Source of the DNA: an uncultured Oscillospiraceae bacterium
Lineage (GTDB): Bacteria; Bacillota; Clostridia; Oscillospirales; Oscillospiraceae
Assembly: GCA_947624385.1 (NCBI GenBank)
Contig: CANQJZ010000001.1
Span: 1 to 64,000, forward strand
Length of the DNA stretch: 64,000 nt
Direction of reading: 5' to 3'
Each line of letters begins with the position of its first letter. Position 1 is the stretch's first letter. Under the pieces are notes generated by a model, which saw only the letters and a program-made list of their open reading frames with translations, did not search any database and had not been told where the DNA came from. This document shows, piece by piece, positions 40,220 to 47,789 of this stretch. A program made the translations under genes and the position numbers.

Positions 40220-41659
40220 TTAAAATCCGAACCCGAAGAACTGGCGGAAGAAGTCGTCCATGTCGCCGTAATACTGGCCCTGCTGATCCTGCTGAGGCAC
40301 CGGGCTGGGGGTGGCCTCCACGGGCTTCTGGCTCTCGCCGAAGGTCACGGACACGGTCACGGTCTCGCCGTTGCGCCAGAGGGTGATCTGGGCGGTGTCG
40401 CCCACGGAATAGCCCCGCACAATGGCGGTCAGCTCCGTGGACCCGGCCACGGCCTTGTCGTCCACGGCGGTAATGATGTCCCGCTCCTGGATACCGGCCG
40501 CGGCGGCGGGGCTGTTCTCCACCACGTTGGTCACGTAGGCCCCGGGCACCATGCCGTACCGCTCCGCCACGGACTCGGGCACCGTATAGGCGCTGACGCC
40601 CATGGTGGCCCGGTCCACCACGTAGCCGTACTCGATGAGCTGGTCGGCGATGTGGCTGGCGTCCTCGATGGGGATGGCGAAGCCCAGGCCCTCCACGCCG
40701 GTGGCCTTCGTCTTGGCGGTCACCACGCCGATGACCTCGCCGTCCGCGTCATACACGGGCCCGCCGGAGTTGCCGCTGTTCACGGCCGCGTCGATCTGGA
40801 ACATATTGATGGGCAGGCTGTCGGTGTCGGTGGTGATGGTCCGGTCGGTGGCGGAGATGATGCCGCTGGTCATGGTGAAGTTCAGCTCGCCCAGGGGGTT
40901 GCCCACGGGGTAGACGGCGTTGCCCACCACGATGTCGTCCGCGCTGCCCATGGTCACGGGGGTCAGGCCGGTGGCGTCGATCTTCAGCACGGCGATGTCA
41001 TTGGCCTCGTCATAGCCCACGATCTCGGCGGTGTACTCGGTGCCGTCGTATGTCAGCACGGACACGTCATAGCCGCCCTCCCGGGCGTTCTCGATCACGT
41101 GGTTGTTGGTCATGATATAGCCGTCTTCGCTGATGATGAAGCCCGTGCCGGACACGCTGGCGGCGCTGATCTGGCCGAAGAAGTTGGTGTAGGTGATCTC
41201 GCTGGTGATGCCGACCACCTGCTTTTTCGCCAGCTCATAGATGTTTTGGCCTACGGTCTCGTCGATGGCCGCGGGCGCCAGGGCGCCGGCCTGCTGCTCC
41301 GGCTCGGCCGTAACGTCGGCGGGCGCGTCGGTGATCTCCGGCTCGTCCGTGGCCTCGGCGGGAGCCACGGTGGTCTCCGCGGCGGGGGGTACGTCGGCGG
41401 GCTTATCCCGCAGGAGCAGATACGTCACGCCCACGCCGGCTATTGCGGCCAAAATGGCGCACACCAGGCATATGGCCACCACCGCCCCGGCGCTGACGCC
41501 CTTTTTCTGTCTGGGCTGCCGGGCCGGCTGCTGCTGGGGCGCGTAAGCGCCGTACTGGCCGTCGGGACCGGGGGCGGTGTAATAGGGGCTCTGGTTCTCC
41601 GTGCCCACGGAACCACCGCCGGCGTTATTGTTATTGTTGTTGTTGTTATACTCGTTCAT
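40220..41659 (-). CDS. htrA: HtrA/DegP-type membrane serine protease
   Basis: A 479-residue protein. Cytoplasmic N-terminus with an Asn run (MNEYNNNNNNNNAGG) and Pro/Gln-rich stretch, one transmembrane span (AVVAICLVCAILAAIAGVGV), an acidic Thr/Ala linker, a trypsin-like domain (NNHVIE for His, NDIAVLK for Asp, VNSGNSGGPVYD for Ser) and a C-terminal PDZ domain (GAYVTNVVENSPAAAAGIQE). It degrades or refolds misfolded exported proteins outside the membrane. The C-terminus is Gly/Phe-rich (DDFFRQFFGFGF). ATG at 41659 follows AGGAGG. Confidence 0.92.
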   Translation of the reverse strand: MNEYNNNNNNNNAGGGSVGTENQSPYYTAPGPDGQYGAYAPQQQPARQPRQKKGVSAGAVVAICLVCAILAAIAGVGVTYLLLRDKPADVPPAAETTVAPAEATDEPEITDAPADVTAEPEQQAGALAPAAIDETVGQNIYELAKKQVVGITSEITYTNFFGQISAASVSGTGFIISEDGYIMTNNHVIENAREGGYDVSVLTYDGTEYTAEIVGYDEANDIAVLKIDATGLTPVTMGSADDIVVGNAVYPVGNPLGELNFTMTSGIISATDRTITTDTDSLPINMFQIDAAVNSGNSGGPVYDADGEVIGVVTAKTKATGVEGLGFAIPIEDASHIADQLIEYGYVVDRATMGVSAYTVPESVAERYGMVPGAYVTNVVENSPAAAAGIQERDIITAVDDKAVAGSTELTAIVRGYSVGDTAQITLWRNGETVTVSVTFGESQKPVEATPSPVPQQDQQGQYYGDMDDFFRQFFGFGF

Positions 41660-41689
41660 GTTCGCGGCCTCCTTGCTTGCTGCTTTATG

Positions 41690-41718
41690 CCTATAATTTA
41701 GCCCGTTCCCGGCCACAA
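41690..41718 (-). promoter_or_regulatory. Candidate promoter of htrA
   Basis: Minus-strand TTGTGG (41713-41718) and TATAGG (41690-41695), 17 bp apart; start of transcription about 25 nt before the ATG. Confidence 0.5.
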
Positions 41719-41768
41719 TTCCACAGAAATCTGTAAATAAATTATGGATTTTTTGTAACGCGGGTCAG

Positions 41769-43145
41769 CTAGACCATTTCCTCCGGCCGGAATATCTCGT
41801 CGAACTGCTCCGGCGTGAGAAAGCCCAGATGCACGCACGCGTCCCGGAGGCTGATATTTTCCTCATAGGCCAGCTTTGCCGTTTTGGCCGCGTTTTCGTA
41901 GCCGATATAGGGGTTCAGGCACGTGACCAGCATGAGGGAGCTTTCCAAATTCCGCCGCATCTTCTCACGGTCGGCCTTGATGCCCGCCGCGCACCGCTTG
42001 TCGAACGACGCCACAGATTGGGCCAGCAGCCGCACGGACTGCAAAAAATCGTAGGCCAGCACCGGCATGAACACATTGAGCTCGAAATTCCCCTGGGATG
42101 CGGCAAAGCCGATGGCCGCGTCGTTGCCCATGATCTGCGCCGCCACCATGGTCACCTGCTCACATTGGGTGGGATTGACCTTCCCCGGCATGATAGAACT
42201 GCCCGGCTCGTTGGCCGGTATCATGATCTCCCCCAGGCCGCACCTTGGCCCGGAGGCCAGCCAGCGCACGTCGTTGGCGATCTTCATCATGTCGGCCGCC
42301 GCCGCCTTCACGGCCCCGTGGGCGAACACAAGCTCGTCCCTGGACGTGAGGGCGTGGAACTTGTTGGGCGCGGTGACGAACGCCTTGCCCGTGAGCCTGG
42401 ATATCTCCTCCGCCGCCTTTTCCGCGAACCCCTCCGGGGCGTTCAATCCCGTGCCCACGGCGGTGCCCCCCAGGGCCAGCTCCTTCAGCGGCCCGCAGGC
42501 TGCGCCTATCAGCTCCATGTCCCGTTCCATGGAGCTGCGCCAGCCGCCGATCTCCTGAGAAAAGGCGATGGGCACCGCGTCCTGCAAGTGGGTCCGGCCG
42601 CTCTTGACCACGCCGGCGTTTTCCGCCTCCAGCTGCAAAAACGTCTGCACAAGCCCCGCCAGGGCCGGCAAAAGCCCATCCTCCAGGGCCAGCACCGCCG
42701 CGACGTGCATGGCGGTGGGAAAGGTGTCGTTGGACGACTGGCTCATGTTCACGTCGTCGTTGGGGTGGCATAGGGTCCGCCCCGCCAGAGCGTTGGCCCG
42801 GTTGGCGATGACCTCGTTGGCGTTCATGTTGGACTGGGTGCCGGAGCCGGTCTGCCACACCACCAGCGGGAAGTGGTCCGCCAAGGCCCCGTCGATGACC
42901 TCGTCCGCCGCCTTTTCTATGGCCGCCAGCTTTTCCGCCGTCATCTTTTCCGGCAGCAGCGCGTGGTTGGCCCTGGCCGCCGCCTTTTTCAAAATGCCGA
43001 AGGCATGTACGATCTCGGCGGGCATGGTCTCTATCCCCACGCCGATGGGGAAATTCTCGTGGCTGCGCTGGGTCTGCGCGCCCCAGTACCGGTCCGCCGG
43101 TACCCGCACCTCGCCCAGCGAGTCGTGCTCCACACGATACTCCAT
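41769..43145 (-). CDS. fumC: Class II fumarate hydratase
   Basis: A 458-residue enzyme of the aspartase/fumarase superfamily. MEYRVEHDSLGEVRVPADRY and YWGAQTQRSHENF are at the N-terminus; GSGTQSNMNANEV, VNMSQSSNDTFPTAM, VKSGRTHLQDAVP (catalytic His) and the signature GSSIMPGKVNPTQCE (catalytic Ser loop) are all present. It hydrates fumarate to malate without an iron-sulfur cluster. GGTAVGTGLN supports fumarase rather than aspartase. ATG at 43145 follows AAAGGAG; promoter at 43185-43213. Confidence 0.93.
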   Translation of the reverse strand: MEYRVEHDSLGEVRVPADRYWGAQTQRSHENFPIGVGIETMPAEIVHAFGILKKAAARANHALLPEKMTAEKLAAIEKAADEVIDGALADHFPLVVWQTGSGTQSNMNANEVIANRANALAGRTLCHPNDDVNMSQSSNDTFPTAMHVAAVLALEDGLLPALAGLVQTFLQLEAENAGVVKSGRTHLQDAVPIAFSQEIGGWRSSMERDMELIGAACGPLKELALGGTAVGTGLNAPEGFAEKAAEEISRLTGKAFVTAPNKFHALTSRDELVFAHGAVKAAAADMMKIANDVRWLASGPRCGLGEIMIPANEPGSSIMPGKVNPTQCEQVTMVAAQIMGNDAAIGFAASQGNFELNVFMPVLAYDFLQSVRLLAQSVASFDKRCAAGIKADREKMRRNLESSLMLVTCLNPYIGYENAAKTAKLAYEENISLRDACVHLGFLTPEQFDEIFRPEEMV

Positions 43146-43184
43146 ACTCTCTCCTTTCCCGCCGGCGCAGTGCCGCGCACCCTC

Positions 43185-43213
43185 ATTATACCTTTTTGCC
43201 CGTCCATTTACAA
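43185..43213 (-). promoter_or_regulatory. Promoter of fumC
   Basis: Minus-strand TTGTAA (43208-43213) and a perfect TATAAT (43185-43190), 17 bp apart. Confidence 0.75.
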
Positions 43214-43247
43214 GCGGCGCCATACCGGGCGGCGGGAAAGAAAGCGC

Positions 43248-43275
43248 TTGATTTTCCGGAAAAATGTCCTATACT
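43248..43275 (+). promoter_or_regulatory. Promoter of the beta-CASP gene
   Basis: TTGATT (43248-43253) and TATACT (43270-43275), 16 bp apart, divergent from the fumC promoter. Confidence 0.65.
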
Positions 43276-43330
43276 TAAAATTAATAGAAAGCATGTGGAC
43301 ACCAAACGGACATGGATAAGGAGGGAACCA

Positions 43331-44950
43331 ATGAAGCTGACATTTTTGGGCGCGGCCCATGAGGTGACGGGAAGCTGTTCGCTGATCGAGATCGGCGGCG
43401 TTTACGGGCTTGTAGACTGCGGCATGGAGCAGGGCGCGGACGTGTTCGTCAATCAGGACATCCCTGTGGAGGCCAATAAGATCGACTTTGTCCTTCTGAC
43501 CCACGCCCATATCGACCACTCCGGCAACCTGCCCCTTCTGTACAAGCGGGGCTATTCCGGCCCCATTTACGCCACCCGGGCCACCTGCCACCTGTGCGAG
43601 ATCATGCTGCGCGACTGCGCGCACATCCAGGAATCCGACGCGGAGTGGAAAAGCCGCAAGGCCAAGCGCTCCGGCGGCGAGCCGGTGGAACCGGTGTACA
43701 CCATGGACGACGCCGAGGCCGCCATCGCCCACCTGCGCCCCTGCGATTACGGCGAGCAGATACACATCGCGGAGAACGTGATCGTCCGCTTCACGGACGC
43801 CGGCCACCTGATGGGCTCTGCCAGCATCGAGATCTGGCTCACTGAAAACGGCGTGGAGAAAAAGCTGGTGTTCAGCGGGGACATCGGCAACACGAACCAG
43901 CCCATCATCAACGACCCCCAGTACTTAAAAGAGGCGGACTATGTGGTCACCGAGTCCACCTACGGCGACCGGTACCACCAGAAGATGGACACCAACAACG
44001 TCCGTTTCCTGGCGGACGTGATACAGCGCACCCTGGACCGGGGCGGCAATCTGGTCATCCCCTCCTTCGCGGTGGGCCGGACGCAGGAGATGCTGTACTT
44101 CATCCGGGAGATCAAGCTGCAAAACCTTGTCACCGGCCACGGGGACTTTCCCGTATACGTGGACAGCCCTCTTGCCAACGAGGCCACCGGCATCTTCCTC
44201 CAGTGCGACCGGATCTACTTCGACCCGGAGACCACCGCCCTGCTGGACCAGGGGGTGAACCCGCTGGTATTTCCGGGCCTGAACGTGTCCGTGTCCAGCG
44301 AGGAATCCAAGGCCATCAACTTCGACAAAGAGCCCAAGGTCATCATCTCCGCCAGCGGCATGTGCGAGGCGGGCCGTATCCGCCACCACTTAAAGCACAA
44401 TCTGTGGCGCAAAGAGTGTACGGTGCTGTTCGTGGGCTACCAGGCGGCGGGCACCACCGGCCGGGCCATTTTAGACGGGGCCAAAAAGATCGATCTGTTC
44501 GGCGAGGAAGTGGCGGTGAACGCCGAGATATGCTTCTTCCCCGGCAAGAGCGGCCACGCCGACAAGGACGGCCTCATCAAGTGGATCACCGCCTTTGAGC
44601 AAAAGCCCCAGATGGTTTTCGTCAACCACGGGGAGGACGCGGTGTGCCAAAGCTACGCCGAGTGCCTGCGGGACGAGTACGGCTTTACCACCTTCGCCCC
44701 CTATTCCGGCACGGTGTTCGACCTGGCCTCCGGCCAGTTCCTGGAGACCCCCGCCGGCGTGCCCGTGGTGAAGAAGACCGCCAAACAGACCCGCAACGCC
44801 TCCGTGTTCGACGGTCTCATCGCCGCGTGCAAGCGCCTCACCGAGCTTGCCTACGGCTGCCGGGAGATACCCAACAAGGAGATCGGCAAATTCACCGGCC
44901 AGGTCAACTCTCTGGCGGACAAGTGGTCCGCCTGGGCCAAGAAAAAATAA
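43331..44950 (+). CDS. Metallo-beta-lactamase/beta-CASP RNA-processing exonuclease-like protein
   Basis: A 539-residue protein. Metallo-beta-lactamase motif 2 LTHAHIDHSG, GHLMGSASIEI and SGDIGN lie in the first 220 residues. The beta-CASP block follows: ESTYGDR, NLVIPSFAVGRTQEML, DSPLANEATGIF, ISASGMCEAGRIRHHL (motif B) and VNHGE (motif C). It resembles YSH1/CPSF-type bacterial RNases rather than RNase J. A roughly 70-residue C-terminal helical tail follows. Likely an RNA nuclease in the cytoplasm. ATG at 43331 follows AAGGAGGG. Confidence 0.88.
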   Translation: MKLTFLGAAHEVTGSCSLIEIGGVYGLVDCGMEQGADVFVNQDIPVEANKIDFVLLTHAHIDHSGNLPLLYKRGYSGPIYATRATCHLCEIMLRDCAHIQESDAEWKSRKAKRSGGEPVEPVYTMDDAEAAIAHLRPCDYGEQIHIAENVIVRFTDAGHLMGSASIEIWLTENGVEKKLVFSGDIGNTNQPIINDPQYLKEADYVVTESTYGDRYHQKMDTNNVRFLADVIQRTLDRGGNLVIPSFAVGRTQEMLYFIREIKLQNLVTGHGDFPVYVDSPLANEATGIFLQCDRIYFDPETTALLDQGVNPLVFPGLNVSVSSEESKAINFDKEPKVIISASGMCEAGRIRHHLKHNLWRKECTVLFVGYQAAGTTGRAILDGAKKIDLFGEEVAVNAEICFFPGKSGHADKDGLIKWITAFEQKPQMVFVNHGEDAVCQSYAECLRDEYGFTTFAPYSGTVFDLASGQFLETPAGVPVVKKTAKQTRNASVFDGLIAACKRLTELAYGCREIPNKEIGKFTGQVNSLADKWSAWAKKK

Positions 44951-44966
44951 ATTTTACAGCAAACAG

Positions 44967-45002
44967 CGCCCATACCTGTTCCCAGGCATGGGCGCGTTTT
45001 TT
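44967..45002 (+). terminator. Intrinsic terminator at the chromosome/prophage junction
   Basis: GCGCCCAT.CCTG-TTCC-CAGG.ATGGGCGC then CGTTTTTT. It ends the beta-CASP gene and, read from the other side, lies directly after the endolysin gene, close to where the prophage must end. Confidence 0.85.
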
Positions 45003-45005
45003 GTC

Positions 45006-45821
45006 TCACTCCAGCGCTGTCAACACGGCCTTCCACGTCTCTTTCCCCACAACGCCGTCCTGCGCCAGCCCCAGCTGCTTCTGCAGCGCCTGGACCCCGG
45101 CCTTGGTCACAGGCCCGAACTCACCGTCCACGGCCTCGTGGTTGATGCCACGGGCAAAGATGACCCGCTGGATGGTCTTGACCTCCGGGCCGGCGCAGCC
45201 CTTGGAAAGCTCGTGCAGTCCGATGTCGGCAAACAGCAGCTTGCCGTACGGCTCGACCGGCTCGACCGGCTGGACCGGCTCGTCCCCGGACGCCGCCACG
45301 TAATTGGGCCGCACATAGCCCCAGATGTACGTGCTGGTCAGCGGGTACGACCGCTTCGCGCACATATTCGACGTGTTCCCCTCGATGGTGTACACGTAGG
45401 TCTTGTCCACCGCGTACACGATGCCCGTATGCGTCCGGGTGATTCCATTATCGGTGAAGATGATGACATCCCCCGGCTGGGGCGTCCAGTAACCGCGATG
45501 ACCCTTGCTGGCGGCGGGCGCCGCGTCGTAAAGCTGGTTGCAAGCCGTGTAGGGCCACACGCCCCACAGCACGTCCTTCGCCAGCGCCTTATCGTTCCCG
45601 CACGCCTCGTACACGGCCAGGCTCACCTGCATGGCGCACCAGGCCCCCGCCGGGCCATTGATGCCACAGATATGCCCAGCGTAGGTCCAGTTATTGGCTC
45701 CCTTGTTCTTCTCAAAGGCGCTCTTGTCACGGGTGGTGGCGTAGGAAGAGCTGCCCTTCTCGTAATACCCAAGCCAATACTCGAACGCCTTGACCGCCTG
45801 GGCGGCTGTGCATTTACTCAT
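45006..45821 (-). CDS. Phage endolysin: CHAP amidase/peptidase plus peptidoglycan-binding domain
   Basis: A 271-residue protein. N-terminal CHAP-type domain with the catalytic Cys in GPAGAWCAMQVSLAVYEACG and the His in TRTHTGIVYAVD; the WTPQPGDVIIF strand is typical. A short repeat linker (DEPVQPVEPVEPYG) leads to a PG_binding_1 domain (LSKGCAGPEVKTIQRVIFAR, VDGEFGPVTKAGVQALQKQ). It cuts cell-wall peptide bonds at lysis and needs the holin. Its start overlaps the holin gene by 8 nt. Confidence 0.88.
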   Translation of the reverse strand: MSKCTAAQAVKAFEYWLGYYEKGSSSYATTRDKSAFEKNKGANNWTYAGHICGINGPAGAWCAMQVSLAVYEACGNDKALAKDVLWGVWPYTACNQLYDAAPAASKGHRGYWTPQPGDVIIFTDNGITRTHTGIVYAVDKTYVYTIEGNTSNMCAKRSYPLTSTYIWGYVRPNYVAASGDEPVQPVEPVEPYGKLLFADIGLHELSKGCAGPEVKTIQRVIFARGINHEAVDGEFGPVTKAGVQALQKQLGLAQDGVVGKETWKAVLTALE

Positions 45822-46026
45822 TGTCGCCCTCCACCTCCGGCAGGCCCGCTATGCTGGTCAGCAGACTGAGCACCGCCGCCACGCCCGCAACGCTCACGAT
45901 GTGCAGCCAGTCCAGCTCCGTGAAGCCCACCAGCTCTGTGCCGATCAGGGCCACCGCCGTCTGCGCGAAGGTCTTGACGGCCCGAATGCCCGCCGCCTTC
46001 AGCCACGCTTTGAAATTGTTTTTCAT
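45814..46026 (-). CDS. Phage holin (r1t-like)
   Basis: A 70-residue protein with a basic N-terminal helix (MKNNFKAWLKAAGIRAVKTF), hydrophobic span AQTAVALIGTELVG and a second span (WLHIVSVAGVAAVLSLLTSI), ending acidic (EVEGDNE). This matches the r1t holin family. It opens the membrane for endolysin release. Located directly upstream of the endolysin with an ATGA-like overlap. Confidence 0.82.
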   Translation of the reverse strand: MKNNFKAWLKAAGIRAVKTFAQTAVALIGTELVGFTELDWLHIVSVAGVAAVLSLLTSIAGLPEVEGDNE

Positions 46027-46048
46027 GATTTTTCCTCCTATGTAGAAT

Positions 46049-46312
46049 TTATTTTTCGACCTGGCGTTCCAGGTCAGATATACGGTGATTTGCCACGGCC
46101 ACCTTTTCCTCCAGCACCGGGACCCGCTGGGCGAAGTTGTTGTGTATCCGCACCTCCCGGGTCAGCTCTTCCACCTTGGTATTGGTGACCGCCTGGGATA
46201 TCTCGATCTGCCGCTGTATCTTATTGTTGCTGGCCCGCACGGTCAGGACCACCCCCGCCAGCGCCAGCCCGCCGGTTATGAGCGCGGACACCACCGCGTC
46301 GCTCATGCTCAT
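46049..46312 (-). CDS. Small phage membrane coiled-coil protein near holin
   Basis: An 87-residue protein: N-terminal membrane span (DAVVSALITGGLALAGVVLT) and a long amphipathic helix (KIQRQIEISQAVTNTKVEEL, then VPVLEEKVAVANHRISDLER). This form, like XhlA-type lysis accessory proteins, is common just upstream of holins in Clostridia phages. ATG 46312 overlaps the upstream stop (ATGA); ATG 46306 with GGGG spacing is an alternative. Confidence 0.65.
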   Translation of the reverse strand: MSMSDAVVSALITGGLALAGVVLTVRASNNKIQRQIEISQAVTNTKVEELTREVRIHNNFAQRVPVLEEKVAVANHRISDLERQVEK

Positions 46313-46707
46313 CCCCCCTTCGCGCCCACCAGCGCCGCGATATGCTGCAGCGTCCCGATATCCGCCCGGAAGAACGCGTCGTTCCAGAGCCAGCGATCTT
46401 CCCAGTCCGCCCGCTTGAACGGCCAACACAGCGGGTCTGCCCAGACCTTATCCCAGCGCTTCTGGCGCATGGCCCCGGGCTTTGCAAGCTCGTCCATGAT
46501 GGCCCGGGTCAGCCGACCCCGCCGCAGGCCGTTGCCATCATCGTCCCGGGCGAAGTACCGGTGGCCATTCTCGCTGTCGGCCAGGCACATCGCCCTGCCG
46601 CCGCAGAAGAGCATGTCGCCGCGCTTCTCCGCCACCGTCCCCGCCGGCACGTTCACATACCCGCACAGGGCCGTTTCCCTGAACCGTCTGTGTACGACGT
46701 ATCGCAT
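46309..46707 (-). CDS. Conserved phage protein of unknown function
   Basis: A 132-residue soluble protein, MRYVVHRRFRETALCGYVNV at the start, then NGHRYFARDDDGNGLRRGRL and WDKVWADPLCWPFKR, DRWLWNDAFFRADIGTLQHI. I recognise this as a frequent neighbour of tail fibre and lysis genes in Clostridia prophages but not as a named function. The ATG at 46707 has GAGGAGGG upstream. Confidence 0.6.
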   Translation of the reverse strand: MRYVVHRRFRETALCGYVNVPAGTVAEKRGDMLFCGGRAMCLADSENGHRYFARDDDGNGLRRGRLTRAIMDELAKPGAMRQKRWDKVWADPLCWPFKRADWEDRWLWNDAFFRADIGTLQHIAALVGAKGG

Positions 46708-46720
46708 AGCCAGGCCCTCC

Positions 46721-47788
46721 TCACACCACAAAGCCGACCAGCAGCGCGTAGGAATAGGACGCCTGACCGGAGCCGGCGCCCCCGCTGGCGGACACGGTGC
46801 AGAAGTACTGGCTGTTGTCGGCGCGCGGGGACCGGCACCACCCGACCGCGGCCACAGTGGTGGCGTTATGCCTATGGATGACCCTGTCTCCGCCCTCCTC
46901 AAAGTACGCGTAACAGGCCTGCCTTTCCTGCTCGGCCGGATTTGCGCAGGTACACAGCTTCTGTATCTCATACTCCGACAGAAGGAACAGATAGTCCTGG
47001 GTACGCGTGACGTTTCCCGCCGATGCGGACCCGCCGCCGGTGTTGTCCGTATACTTGTTGACGCGCCTCATCACGGTCCGCAGGTCGCTGGGGAATACCC
47101 CCAGAAGCGTATTGCTCTTGGGCCTTGTGTTGGGCCCGTCCGAGCCCAGGATATCCGCCCTCATATGAGATTTGCTCCAGCCGCCCGCATTGGCGTTGCC
47201 GGTGTTCATCGTAAAGGCCCCGGCGTTGCTGGAGCTCATCCCGCAATAGCTGTCCGCCAGCCCTACCAGCGCGTCGCCTATGCGGCCGACGGCAAAATGG
47301 ATACCGGGCCCCTCCAGCGCGGCGTTGTGGTCTATGCCCAAAACGAAGACATCGACCGCCAGGTTGGAAAAGCGCGTGGTCCACACCGTGCCGTTGAGTG
47401 TGATCGTCTTTTTGTCCCCCGTTTTCCACAGGTTGGCCGCAAAATGCGCATCGGAGACCTTCCTGATATCCGCCCAGCTCGTGGCGTCCAGTGTCTCGCC
47501 CACATGCAAAACGGTGATCTTCACGGTGGTCGTGACCGTTTTTCCGCCCATCGTGAGGGACACCGTCACCTGCGTATCGCTCTGCTGCAGCTGGCCGGAG
47601 GGCTCTATGGAATAGCCGCCCGCCAGCGTCAGGACCGTCCCGTCGTCGTAACGGGCCTCTATCGCCATACCCGTCGGATCGAACGTGTCCCCGACAAGAT
47701 ACGTGGTCCGCGCCGGCGACTGCTTAACGGTCAGCGTCTCGGGCCTGGCTCCGCCCCCGCCGCCCATATTCATCACATATCCGCCCAT
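46721..47788 (-). CDS. Tail fibre/receptor-binding protein with Ig-like and DUF6273-type C-terminal domain
   Basis: A 355-residue protein. After a Gly-rich start (MNMGGGGGARPE) come about 75 residues of a bacterial Ig-like domain (LTVKQSPARTTYLVGDTFDP, AIEARYDDGTV, VTTTVKITVL). The remainder, from ATSWADIRKVSDAHFAANLW through FVLGIDHNAALEGPGIHFAV and DYLFLLSEYEIQKL, is like DUF6273 and ends WCRSPRADNSQYFCTVSASG and ALLVGFVV. That C-terminal C-type-lectin-like edge is where diversity-generating retroelements act in related proteins. Probably contacts the host surface. Last tail gene before the lysis genes. Confidence 0.65.
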   Translation of the reverse strand: MGGYVMNMGGGGGARPETLTVKQSPARTTYLVGDTFDPTGMAIEARYDDGTVLTLAGGYSIEPSGQLQQSDTQVTVSLTMGGKTVTTTVKITVLHVGETLDATSWADIRKVSDAHFAANLWKTGDKKTITLNGTVWTTRFSNLAVDVFVLGIDHNAALEGPGIHFAVGRIGDALVGLADSYCGMSSSNAGAFTMNTGNANAGGWSKSHMRADILGSDGPNTRPKSNTLLGVFPSDLRTVMRRVNKYTDNTGGGSASAGNVTRTQDYLFLLSEYEIQKLCTCANPAEQERQACYAYFEEGGDRVIHRHNATTVAAVGWCRSPRADNSQYFCTVSASGGAGSGQASYSYALLVGFVV

Positions 47789-47789
47789 G

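Noticed and set aside
41620-41659. Asn-codon run of htrA as a phase-variation switch
   Set aside because: The repeat unit is three bases, so slippage changes length but not frame; no on/off switching is expected.
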